Assembly (NCBI GenBank): GCA_948470475.1
Contig: OX419341.1
Coordinates: 16,105,542 to 16,169,541 of the forward strand
Direction: 5' to 3'
Length of the DNA stretch: 64,000 bases
From: Galaxea fascicularis
Lineage: Eukaryota; Cnidaria; Anthozoa; Scleractinia; Euphylliidae
Numbering within the stretch: position 1 is the stretch's first letter; each line of letters begins with the position of its first letter. Under the pieces are notes generated by a model, which saw only the letters and a list, made by a program, of their open reading frames with translations, was not told where the DNA came from and did no database searches. Position numbers and translations under genes: made by a program. Positions 54,500 through 64,000 of this stretch are shown here, one piece after another.

Positions 54500-56418
54500 A
54501 AACGCCGTTTGGATCGAGATAAATCGGGTCTGCCTAATCAAAAGGTGAGATGTTTCCACCATTGTTTGTTCATAACAAAAGGTATTTTGATAAAATGTCG
54601 GTAGTGACTGAATATCTAATTAAAGTCCACAGCAAAAAGTTAAAACAAAAGGAAAACTAATGTGAAAAAAATCCGTGGTTTATTTCTTGTTCTCGAAGTG
54701 TGACGCAACTGATGAACGCTTAATCGGATGACCAGCATGCGCCACGCTAAAAGCCTTTGTTTTGTCGCGCGACACAACATTCTAAGGTAATTCCTTTCAG
54801 TCTCTGGAAAACAACCTCCAGCTAATCTCAAAGGGATCAAACTAAGTGGGCCGCTTTATTATTGATTTTCTGTTAGGCAACCTGCGTCATACCAGCAGTG
54901 CGTGTCCCCAAACAAAATTGCTTTCCTTTAAGCCTTTAACAAGTAAAATCGTCTGGCGCAAGACAGAGTAAAATCATCTGGCGTTAGAGTAAAATCTATA
55001 AAGTCACTCTTGGGAGGAAAGGGTTAACCAAATTATAGCTGATCAACTGACGGCAATGCAAGCGGCAAGTGACTGGGAAAAGGACACAAAGGTGATGAGC
55101 CAAGGCCTAGCGACATTAGCAATCGAAATCAGCTTTAGAACTGTCTCGTGAAGAAAGTTTTTGAGATGAAAATACCGACAACTGCAACAACTGTCGTGTG
55201 TTGTAAATACATGTATGCAATTAAAAAGTTCAAGCGGCTGTCTGTAAGATCCAGAATCAATCAGAACCTCTACCCTGAACTCTCGTAGATTTCTGCAAGC
55301 ACGCATCTGGTGAAAGAATTGTCGTTAACTTTTGCAAAACCTTGTGCTTTATTAATCAACTGTAGTCGAAAAGGCGATTCAAACTAAACAAGAATGTACT
55401 CTTTTAAGGTTTCAAAACTTCCAACGGGACTGCACTCATTTGGCTTGCTTTAAATAATTGTAAGCCTCTTTTTGTTTTCAGAATGTATTGTCCGCTGGTC
55501 CTTGGAGAGAAATGTGAGAGATAATTTTAACAATACACTTACAACAGTAATCAGTTACCATTGTCTTTTACCAAGGCATTACCGCAGCAACTTTACCGCG
55601 GCTTTCGGTAGCACCGCAGTGTCGGTTTCGGTGATTGCGCGGTGGATTCACGGCAACAAAATGGCGGTAGCCGAGGTTTTACTGCGTGCTAATGGGGAGA
55701 TAGTTTCGAGCAGTACTTTACATGCATTATTTATTGGAAAAGGTCAAAAGTGAAAGTGGCAACACTAGGCTGATGTGGACCTTCACATAAATGTAAATAA
55801 TTAATAACTAATCTAAATGAATAATGAATAACCAATGAATAACTAATCATGGTTACTGCCATGATTGTACTGGTGGCTTTGCACAAATTTCTCGTGAGAA
55901 AAAAGACTTAGTACGAGTTAATTAAGGGGCTGTTACACAGGAACGCCATTTTTCTGCCACTTGACATGGCTTTCATGGAAATATCTCGTTCACATTTCAA
56001 GTAATCCAAAAACCCTCTCATGATATCGTGAATCTGTCTTGTGGGGTATTTTGTGAATTTTTTGGTGATTTTTGGGTATATTTGGGAGGAGTAGTTAGTT
56101 GTAGAAAGATTGGTAAAGTTAAGAGAAATAAGAAATATTGAAGATTTAGTGAAGTTTTAAAATTAGAATTTGTAGTTAATAATTAATAGACAGACACCAA
56201 GACTGATATGAAATAAATGTATTTTCGGATAATCAGCACTGAGATTCCAGTGCGTTTCTTTTTTTCGGCAGAAGCTCAGTTTACAAAGTACAATATGCAA
56301 ATTAAAGTCACGGAGCGATCGCAGATGGCAGCTTATTCGTTGTCACGTACTGGCGATGTCTGCTTCAAAGCAGGTTATGTGAATCTATCGAGCAACACAA
56401 CAAACCACTAAGGTATAC
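54500..56418. other. Stretch without supported gene
   Basis: No recognised protein. A 30-codon frame at 55661-55753 starts in a good context (ACAAAATGGCGG) but shows no domain. Confidence 0.45.
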
Positions 56419-56430
56419 TTTGCATAGGAA
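56419..56430. repeat. Target-site duplication, left copy (Penelope-like element)
   Basis: TTTGCATAGGAA, repeated exactly at 59184-59195. Confidence 0.85.
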
Positions 56431-56431
56431 A

Positions 56432-56623
56432 TAAGCGTATAAAAGGCTCCTTTTTGCAACACTAGATCACCCCTGATGAAGACACTAGACAGGAGTGTCG
56501 AAACGTTGGGTCGTGAATTGTAACTTTTTAAGTTACATTCATCAAACTTCAAACCAGAGTAGCATCAAACCATGTCTGATTGTCCACCTGGTTGCAGTGT
56601 GAACTTGAACATACCTTATTTGC
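56432..56623 (+). repeat. 5' pseudo-LTR of the Penelope-like element
   Basis: Begins TAAGCGTATAAAAGG (TATAAAAGG is a possible TATA box at 56438-56446), contains the hammerhead motif, the small palindrome GTAACTTTTTAAGTTAC at 56519-56535, and runs through the first 17 codons of the ORF. Confidence 0.9.
56469..56511 (+). ncRNA. Hammerhead ribozyme motif, 5' copy (stem-III-less type)
   Basis: Core CTGATGA (56473-56479), stem II GACACT/AGTGTC (56481-56486 with 56494-56499) around loop AGACAGG, then GAAA (56500-56503). Stem I is ACCC (56469-56472) with GGGT (56508-56511). Between GAA and stem I only ACGTT remains, so stem III has no loop in a monomer. ACGT is self-complementary, so two copies could pair. 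Predicted cleavage follows T56507. Such loop-less variants in Penelope-like elements are known to act as dimers. Confidence 0.8.
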
Positions 56624-58992
56624 GAGAAAAATATGGTCAAACTGTTGTTAAAAGAGTCCACCGACTTGCTAACATCAAAGTCCGTATTGCCAAGTATCGC
56701 AGTCGTTTGTTTTTCAACCACCGGTGCAAGGAAAATAAAGTGCTTCCACCGAGTTTGAGATTCCGGCCTCCTATACGGAGTGTCAAGGGATACAAGCTCA
56801 TGGAAAACACTGGTTTTTCTTTCCTGAGGTTGCGGATTGACCAATGTCACCAGTTTATACAGAGTTTAAGTTCCTTGTTCTCTCGTTCACTCAGTGAACT
56901 CTCTGCTTTGATTGACCACTCCGAAATCGCTTGGGTCGAGGAGTTTTGTTGTTCGAAAGAGCAACAGACGTCTATCAAACAGAGAGAGAGACATGACAAA
57001 AAACTCCGCCTTCTGTTCAGTAAGAAGTCTCCTGATAACTCAGGTTCGACTCTGAAAGATAAATGGGTCTTGAACCTTTCTTCTAAGGAGTTATCTGCGT
57101 TGGAACGGAGTGGTTTGGAAAAAGGCCTCAAGTTTGCTGTTGCTCCCAGCAAAATACCAACTGCTGAGATCATCGCTGCCGTCGAGGAAGGTATTTCTCG
57201 ACTCAACGTCGATCAAAAGCATTTGATAAGAGCTGAAGTTAGTAGCATTCTTAGGCGCGCCAAACCGCCTCCCAAAAACATCAGCAATGATGTTTTCAAG
57301 GCGCTCCTAGCTCTTAAGAAAGATCCGGATAGGCTTGTTTTATCTGCTGACAAGGGCAACTGTGTCGTGGTTATGGATAAACAACAATACGATGAAAAGG
57401 CCTCCTCTCTGCTAAGTGACAGGAATACGTATTCTATCTTAAATTCTGATCCTACCAGCAAGACTCAGAGAAAGCTCAACAAAATGTTACTTGATTTGAA
57501 AAAAGCTGGAAAGATTAGTGAGTCTACGTACAAAATGTTATACAGTAGTGACGGTCTATGTCCTCGTTTTTATGGCTTGCCTAAAATCCATAAGACGGGA
57601 ATTCCTTTGAGACCCATTGTCTCTTTTGTTAATTCTCCGACTTATGCGGTTTCGAGTTATCTCGCGAAAATCTTGTCACCTGTTGTTGGGAATACTGATT
57701 ACACTGTCAAAAATTCCTGTGACTTTGCGGATTTTATAAGAGGTAAAACTCTTGACGCAGGAAACGAGTTGGTTTCTTTCGACGTGGTTTCCCTCTTCAC
57801 CAAAATTCCGGTTGATCTTGCCATTAGTGTTGCTGAAAAAAGACTCAAACAAGACGCTTCATTGGGACAAAGAACTTCTTTGCCCGTGGAGGATCTTATA
57901 GATTTGCTGTCTTTTTGTCTCAACACCACTCAGTTCGCATACAATGGCACCTACTACCAACAGGTTTTTGGTACGGCTATGGGTTCTCCCGTTTCTGCTG
58001 TCATTGCCAACATGGTAATGGAAGATGTGGAACAAAGGGCTCTGGTTTCCTCACCGATCCAGCCTTTGTTTTGGAAACGATATGTCGACGATGTCATCTC
58101 TGCGGTATCCGGAAATGAAGCGGAGCGCCTTCTTTCACATTTAAATTCAGTTGAGCCGTCTATCCAGTTCACCATTGAGCGTGAGAATGATAGACGTTTG
58201 TCTTTTCTCGATTTGAATGTCTATAGGGCGCACCGGGGAAATTAAGAGACAAGTGTTTATCGCAAACCCACGCATACCGACAAATATCTCGCATTTGACT
58301 CCCACCACCCCATCTGCCACAAAAAATCCGTAACCAGAACCTTGCTCACGAGGGCTGATTGTTTGCCATCTTCATGTGATTCTAGGGCCAAAGAGCGAAA
58401 ATATGTTTTTGACGTCCTAAAGGTCAATGGCTACCCAAACACTTTCCTTCGTAACTGCTTAAAACCAGTTACTCCTTCTCTTAACACCTCCGGGGACGAG
58501 GTTTCGGCTACAGGTTTTGCCGTCATCCCGTACATCCGCGGTGTTACAGAACCCATTAAGAGAGTTTTGTCTAGCCACAATGTCAAAGTTGCACAAAAAC
58601 CTTTTCAGACGTTGAGTCATATTTTTGCCAAACCTAAGGATCCTGTGTTGAAAGAACAACGAACTGACGCTGTTTATTCTATTCCATGCAATGACTGTGA
58701 TCATGAGTACATCGGACAGACCAAGCGTCAGCTTGGCACGCGTTTAAAAGAGCATCAAAAAGCAGTTTTTCTTTGCAAAAAGGAAAATTCCGCTTTGTCG
58801 GAACATGCTTGCCAAACCAACCATACAATAGCGTGGGATAATTCCAAAATTATCACCACTAACCGGCGGTACCATCAACGGCTTTGTTTGGAAGCTTGGC
58901 ACATCAACTCCGCCCACGCTCCTTTAAACCGTGACGATGGCGGCCTTTTACCTGACACCTATTTACACCTCATCAAAACAAAAGGTCGTTAA
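56572..58992 (+). pseudogene. Penelope RT plus GIY-YIG endonuclease, one in-frame stop
   Basis: From ATG at 56572 one frame of 806 codons runs to TAA at 58990, broken only by TAA at 58243 (codon 558). Residues 1-240 are a helical N-terminal part. RT follows with SADKGNCVVVMDKQQYD near 260, YGLPKIHKTGIPLRPIVS near 340, ELVSFDVVSLFTKIPVDLA near 400, TAMGSPVSAVIANMVMEDVE near 470 and the catalytic KRYVDDVI (YVDD at 504). After the stop come YRKPTHTDKYL and the GIY-YIG nuclease: VYSIPCNDCDHEY near 701 and YIGQTKRQLGTRLKEH near 713, with a Cys pair. Normal Penelope length is about 800 residues, so nothing else is missing. The protein nicks DNA and primes reverse transcription on telomere-like or broken ends. 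Confidence 0.9.
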
Positions 58993-58996
58993 TTAG

Positions 58997-59188
58997 TAAG
59001 CGTATAAAAGGCTCCTTTTTGCAACACTAGATCACCCCTGATGAAGACACTAGACAGGAGTGTCGAAACGTTGGGTCGTGAATTGTAACTTTTTAAGTTA
59101 CATTCATCAAACTTCAAACCAGAGTAGCATCAAACCATGTCTGATTGTCCACCTGGTTGCAGTGTGAACTTGAACATACCTTATTTGC
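58997..59188 (+). repeat. 3' pseudo-LTR of the Penelope-like element
   Basis: Same 192 bases as 56432-56623, ending within codon 17 of what would be a second ORF, where it merges with the right target duplication. Confidence 0.9.
59034..59076 (+). ncRNA. Hammerhead ribozyme motif, 3' copy
   Basis: Identical to the 5' copy: ACCC, CTGATGA (59038-59044), stem II GACACT/AGTGTC, GAAA, ACGTT, GGGT. Spacing between the two motifs is 2565 bases, so a transcript spanning both could form an intramolecular ribozyme dimer and release a unit-length RNA. Confidence 0.8.
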
Positions 59189-59195
59189 ATAGGAA
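59184..59195. repeat. Target-site duplication, right copy (Penelope-like element)
   Basis: TTTGCATAGGAA, identical to 56419-56430. Confidence 0.85.
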
Positions 59196-59753
59196 CTTCG
59201 CAATATCGATTATTATAGTTCAAATCTATCAGACTGATGCGTACTTCCAGGGAAACTGCCAACCACTTGTTTTGGAAAGCCGATCTTTAACACTTTTTCA
59301 AGCTAACTGAAACAAACATGTCATGTAACGATTGACGGGCTTAAATCCTCTCTGTTCGTGACATACAATCTAGGGAATCATAGTGACACCCAAAAATGGC
59401 CGGTAAAGTTCCGGGATTTTCGTGAAACTGGCCCCTGGTCCTGCAAACCTAGAGGAATGACAGTTGAGAAACGTTGTTTGACGGTCCAGATATCATAGCT
59501 GAGCTAAAGTCAACATATTTGTGTGGCTTTATACTTAAGTAATTCGGATATTTTGAATTTAGCTGACTTAATTGTTTGGTCACGCATTCGTGATTTTTAA
59601 TTTTTTTGACTAGTGCTTAATCATTTGCCCGAACTAAACTTTGCATATATTGAAAGACCTATCCTTATATAGTTAGAATCTAAAATCTTTTGGAATTCCC
59701 AGATATGGCACATGACCAAAATGACCATTCTTTTCACCAACCGACGAACTCAT

Positions 59754-60366
59754 CAGAAAATTATTCATTCCTCTCCACCACCCCTCCCCGTTCAAAAATG
59801 CATTACCTTAATGCCTAAAAAGACAGCAGCATGTCCTTGCACTTAACGTTTACTATTTCCACACTCCAGTCGGAGCAAGATGTGCTTGCAGCAGAGGAAC
59901 AATTGTATTTTTCTATGGCAAGAGACTCTGTGCTTTCGTCCCTTCATATCCAGCACCATATTGTTGTAGACTAGTACGATCTGTGCGCTCTGGTCAAAAG
60001 CAACAAGATTAGAAAGCTAAAAGTGGGACTACTGCAGCTGCTATGTGAGAACTTCGAGCTAGAAGTGCCAAGCCCAGCGCGAAGCAAAGCGCCATACATA
60101 GCCCGCCTTCAAGAACTAGTAGAGAGTTGCCCTTGTTCTTTAAAATGAAAGGCCCTGTCAGAAATGAAAGCACTTTTTGTCCCTTTTGTATTTTTTGGGG
60201 GGCCTTCACAAACGAAGACTTGAACTTTTCAACAAAATACACCGGGCTACCTGGAGTGTCGAAATAGTAAATGTTAAGTGCGAGGACATGCTGCTGTCTT
60301 TTTAGGCATTAAGGTAATGCATTTTTGAAGGGGGAGGGGTGGTGGAGAGGAATGAACAATTTTCTG
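59754..60366. mobile_element. Foldback-type element with 115-bp inverted arms
   Basis: 59754-59868 and 60252-60366 are inverted copies with a handful of differences; landmarks are CCTCTCCACCACCCCTCCCC, GCATTACCTTAATGCC and GACAGCAGCATGTCC. The 383-bp interior has no transposase. The target duplication was not resolved. Confidence 0.85.
59972..60148 (+). CDS. SAP-like small frame inside the foldback element
   Basis: After a TAG, 57 codons run to TGA at 60146: LCALVKSNKIRKLKVGLLQL, LCENFELEVPSPARSKAP, YIARLQELVESCPCSLK. The helix-loop-helix L..LC..F.LEVP....K..YIARL.EL resembles a SAP-type DNA-binding motif, which is frequent at the start of repeat-encoded proteins. No ATG, so it would be an internal exon or a remnant. 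Confidence 0.3.
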
Positions 60367-61979
60367 AACAGCAATTTTTGTCAGCAGAGCTTTCAGAAAT
60401 AGTACCTTCCGTTACATCTCCTTAGTTAATTGTACAGATTATTCTTCTACCCACATACCCTATGAAAAAATGCCAAGTCCAATGTTCCTACTCCTTTGCC
60501 TTTGCCAGTCCTTTACCCCTCCCCCCTACAAGCAATCGTTGTATAAAAGCTGAAGCGAGCAAACAGTCCTACACACAATTATATTGGAACTGAAGTATCG
60601 TTTTGTTTGATACAGAAAGAGGCGTATTCATCAAATGGGATCACTGGAGTCACAGTGAATAAGTTTAAAATCGTCGGAATAACTTCATGGAATTTGTCAC
60701 AGTTTCACTTTATAATAACACAAGAGCAATTAGCGATCGCGATGTAATATGTAATGGCCTACAACACTTGATTATTGCGGATCTCTTCCAAGCTTTGGCT
60801 CCTTCGCTGCATGGGCATGCATACATGACAAGGTGAAATATCTATTTTAATCTTTTCTATTTCAGCTATTCGACTTGAACACTGTTGCAAAATTTTTGTC
60901 ATGAATGAAATCGTCTCCGAGAGACGTTGTTTTCGTAAATCTTAAGGTCAACGTCACGCAATTACGTTTCCCTTTTGGGATAAATCACAGCAATGTTTCT
61001 GCACCCCAAGACGGTGGCTAAGTAGGAATTTAACATGTATCACAACATCATAACTTTAAAAAGGTTTTAGATGAAGAAAAAGAAGCAGTTTAGAACGAGC
61101 TTGAAAGGTCACTTGGACTGAATGGCCATGCCGATCGGCATCGAGTTACATTTAATACTTCGCCACCTACTTTGACCTTGTTAATTAAAATGTTGAAGGT
61201 TATCGCTCTCAGACAGTTTGAAAACAGTATGTAAACTTATCATCGCGCAGAATGGTGCGACACATCCGGGACCTTATTTAGTCTCAAGCGCGAAATTTGA
61301 AAAGGCATCGGCAGACAAAAGCCTCTACAAAGAAAATGGGGCAAAATGTTTAAATACAGTATACATTTTGCTCCAATGCGAAAAACTAAACCATTTTAGC
61401 GGTTAGGTTTACCCCGGCTTCTTCAGTAGAGATGTTAAGGAACCATTTGAGACCCTTTAGACCTTTCTTGGCCTTGGAAAAGTGATATAAAAATGAGCCT
61501 CTAAATTCGAGTTTTTCGCTTCTTTTAGTATGGGGAAACCACCTCATTAACATTCAAGATGGTTTTCTTGCTCAGTTCTGGATTCCTTTGCCTAGGTTTA
61601 CCAGGGGAAAGTAAGCCTTAAATCTAAGCTAGAGCTGTGCAAAATTTGGAGTTAATACGAAGCGTGGAAGTTGTATAAAAACAATGATTTCCAGAAGCTG
61701 GTCCGTAAACACGAAAATGCGCCCAGAAACCACTTGTCCTAAAACCCCCAGGAGACATTAAAGCAAGCAAAAACTCCTCCCCCCAAAAACAATGGAACTA
61801 ACTTTAACTACTAATCCATTGTTTTCGCATAGATTGAAATTTACCGCGCGTATTTAAATTCAATAGACCGCAAAAGTGTTACCAAATGATGAATTAAAAG
61901 TATAAATCGTGGAAATCGCTTAGCTCTTTACACAACAGCTATTTCCACGTGTTGATCAGGTCACCCAAAGTTACAAAAA
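60367..61979. other. Stretch without recognised gene
   Basis: No frame above about 62 codons and none with a motif. Confidence 0.5.
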
Positions 61980-62324
61980 ATGTCTTCAGCTCACGAAATG
62001 CAGCGTGTTAATCGGGAGCTCTCTTTAGAGCTCAAAGAATCCCCGGTCAACCCTGCATTTCTTCACATGATTACTCCGTCACGTAACAGTTGCGATCAGT
62101 GCTTTTATTTGGAAATCAACGGCGAACTGCTTTGGAAATGGCGAGTGTTTAAACTAGATCCTGTCCTGCTCTTTAACTCTCTTCAAGAGAACTTGTCACC
62201 GCTTGGTTATATTTTGAGCTCTGGTTCAATGGTCCGAATAGGGCAGCTACTAAAAAATAAAGTTTACTTCATTACGAAAAAAGCACGATTGAGAATTCTT
62301 GCACGTACGGTCGTGGCTGACTGA
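61980..62324 (+). CDS. Orphan 114-codon ORF, unknown
   Basis: Complete frame from an ATG in good context (ACAAAAAATGTC) to TGA: MSSAHEMQRVNRELSLELKE, then TPSRNSCDQCFYLEINGELL, FKLDPVLLFNSLQENLSPLG and KKARLRILARTVVAD. Mixed charged and hydrophobic composition looks protein-like. No signal peptide, membrane segment or known motif. A CACGTG E-box-type site lies about 30 bases before the start (61947). It may be a lineage-specific small gene or chance. Confidence 0.3.
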   Translation: MSSAHEMQRVNRELSLELKESPVNPAFLHMITPSRNSCDQCFYLEINGELLWKWRVFKLDPVLLFNSLQENLSPLGYILSSGSMVRIGQLLKNKVYFITKKARLRILARTVVAD

Positions 62325-63651
62325 ATTCTACTTCGGGCGGAAACGATCTCTCTTTTTTTGTGCAGTCTATTTCAGGCTCTCACAATTACTCGACGAGCGA
62401 AAAGAAACGCGAGCGCAAAATAAAGTAATTCCTCAAAGTAATGAAACTTAATGGAAGATATTAATAATCCACGAAATCCATGGATTGAGTTCGATTAGCG
62501 AGAGTTCGATTAACTATGCCGAAAACAAGAATGCGCGATCATATGTGCAACCCAGTTTTCAGTACATGGTTTTGGCCAGGACTACGTCTACCGGTCTCTT
62601 GTCAAAGATCTCTGTCAAACGAAGTATGAAAGGGCAAAAATTTCTTAACGTGAAAAAGTTGAGCTAAAGAGCGCGTGCTTACTATAAGTAGAAATACGCA
62701 ATGTGAAATCTATTTCTCCCCACGAATTCGGTTATAAAATCCTTTGCAAAGAGTGTCGCCCGCCTTCATTAGAGCGCTATTGTTAACTCTATCACACCTT
62801 TCGATTCGCTTCACACATTGAACGGTTTGATTGACAGGCGTTGAAATCTCCTGAGAGAGTCGAGCTTCCCAAAGCTAAATTTGTCAACCAATCACAACCG
62901 ACTCATCGTGGATATGCAAATTGATATACCGCTCGTTGTAAATTTATGCACTGCAAGTACATGTCGCAAAAGACAATAGCATTCTGCGCGATGTACAGTA
63001 ATCTGTAGGGCGCTCAGAATAGCGAGAAAAGTGTTTGCATTGGTAGACTTTTAATTCATGAGTTAGCTTTGGTTCGGAGAAGGCAAGGTTCATGTTGATT
63101 TCAAGAGCGGTCGCGATGCAAAAATTGACTTAACGTTTCCTTCTCTTGGCGGGGCACTTTTGTCGGGCCGCGGAAGAAATTTTAACACAACAGAGCGCAA
63201 AGAATGCACTTTAAAAAATACTAATTTCAACGTCAAATTGTATGTACGAGTGGGCTTTTTGTGGTGTGGAAGTTAGCTAAATTTTGGTCATTTGCTGAAG
63301 CGTTTGAACTAGGGTATTTGTAACAGTTAAAAACGGTTTCATACCAGCAGATTTTTCAAACTAAATTTGTGCCTTGGAAAGAACTATAGATGTGTTATGT
63401 TCTGGCCAAGTTGCATTGATAGACGTCACTGCGTTCATCTACACGAACGATAACAAAATGCATCATTTTACTCTATTTTCGGCAGCGACATGGCGCTAAA
63501 ATGGCGTTTTTCAAAGTTACCTTGATTTCAGAAAAAATCAAGCGCTTCACGATCTTTGAATACTATTTTCGAAAATAACTCACCATAGGTGTTATTTAAG
63601 CAAAATATGAAGAATTTCGAAATTTCACGAGTGACGCCGGATTCTCGATAT
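62325..63651. other. Stretch without recognised gene; CCAAT and octamer words
   Basis: 62887-62925 has CCAATCACAACC and ATATGCAAATTG (a CCAAT box and an ATGCAAAT octamer 20 bases apart), as in some histone or snRNA promoters, but no such gene follows in either direction. Confidence 0.35.
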
Positions 63652-64000
63652 TTACAGAAATTGGCTCTTAACTCTATTTGTACAGTTAGAGGCCATGCTG
63701 TTCACATGAATACAAAACAGAAGAGGAGCCAGCTTAGTTCCTTGAGGAGTTCCGCCATTCAGCCATATGGGTGGGCACAGAGCCTCCCCCACCCTCACCC
63801 TCTGGTTCCTGTTCATGAGAAAGGCAGCAATCCACATCACTAAATGTGGGTCCTCATCTAGGTTATCCAGTTCACACAGCAGCACATTATGGTCAACAAG
63901 ATCGAATCCTTTGGAGAAGTGAGAGAAAAACATTCTTACATACATCTCACCACCATCAACCGATTCCAAAATTGTGTGAAGTAAATAAACCAAGGTCTAC
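63652..64000 (-). pseudogene. LINE reverse transcriptase fragment at the right edge
   Basis: The minus-strand frame carries RMFFSHFSKGFDLVDHNVLL (RT motif A, F.K.FD), WIAAFLMNRNQRVRVGEALC and NGGTPQGTKLAPLLFCIHVN (the PQG..L.P.LF motif) and stops at 63652 before YxDD would be reached. It belongs to a CR1/L2/jockey-type LINE rather than the Tx1 group seen elsewhere here. It continues beyond the window. Confidence 0.75.

Larger units (their letters stand above)
56431..59183 (+). mobile_element. Penelope-like retroelement, nearly intact
   Basis: 2.75 kb with a 192-bp direct repeat at each end (56432-56623 and 58997-59188) in which I see no difference, a single long RT-endonuclease frame, and a 12-bp target duplication. 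Terminal direct repeats that include the first codons of the ORF are the pseudo-LTRs of Penelope-like elements. Identical ends and one nonsense codon indicate a young copy. Both repeats hold a hammerhead ribozyme motif. Confidence 0.92.

Noticed and set aside
58243..58245. The TAA as a true end of a separate RT gene with a second nuclease gene
   Set aside because: The frame is the same on both sides, protein sense continues without a start codon, and Penelope proteins normally fuse the two domains.
62887..62925. Histone- or snRNA-type promoter
   Set aside because: CCAAT and octamer words are present but no histone or snRNA sequence follows on either side.

Overview
The window reads as gene-poor eukaryotic DNA from an invertebrate, most consistently an anthozoan cnidarian such as a stony coral. 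Supporting signs are AT-rich spacers, exons with GT/AG splice signals, no operons, and dense mobile DNA of kinds I associate with coral genomes: two tRNA-derived SINE types, Penelope-like, YR (DIRS/Ngaro-like), Tx1-like LINE, Helentron-like and Ty3/gypsy elements. The organism call is inference from family recall; no search was run.

Layout. 1-2420: left end of a Ty3/gypsy element on the minus strand, one open gag-pol frame behind a 123-bp LTR. 2.6-10 kb: decayed pieces, namely an acidic coding remnant, a SINE, a foldback MITE, a second broken gypsy element, a LINE ORF1, and a possible Maverick/Polinton-type virion-gene remnant. 10-21 kb: tandem repeats, a mariner-like transposase exon, two TIR elements (14.3-15.97 kb with 43-bp palindromic repeats; 16.97-18.36 kb with a 9-bp TSD and LINE 3' end cargo), and a tandem duplication of about 590 bp. 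21-27 kb is almost featureless. 27.1-28.6 kb holds exons of an unnamed repeat protein.

The best candidate host gene is a BEN-domain gene on the minus strand (29.9-32.2 kb, four candidate exons, poly(A) signal, two MITEs in introns), with one apparent frameshift. A similar N-terminal exon behind a TATA box sits 22 kb upstream at 54.2-54.4 kb. Between them lie a DUF7869-like transposase gene split by a SINE, Helentron helicase and endonuclease pieces, and a YR retroelement (38.6-49.0 kb: gag-like, RT, RNase H, tyrosine recombinase, SGNH hydrolase) interrupted by an antisense Tx1-like LINE with a 14-bp TSD. A second Tx1-like LINE (49.3-54.1 kb, 15-bp TSD) follows.

56.4-59.2 kb is the most striking unit: a nearly intact Penelope-like retroelement (RT plus GIY-YIG nuclease, one stop) with apparently identical 192-bp terminal direct repeats and a 12-bp TSD. 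Each repeat carries a hammerhead ribozyme motif of the stem-III-lacking kind. The right end holds a 115-bp-arm foldback element with a SAP-like frame, an orphan 114-codon ORF and a LINE RT fragment.

The window is thus a layered TE landscape around one or two BEN genes. Nesting gives relative ages: SINE into transposase, LINE into YR element, MITEs into BEN introns. The Penelope copy and the first gypsy look youngest.
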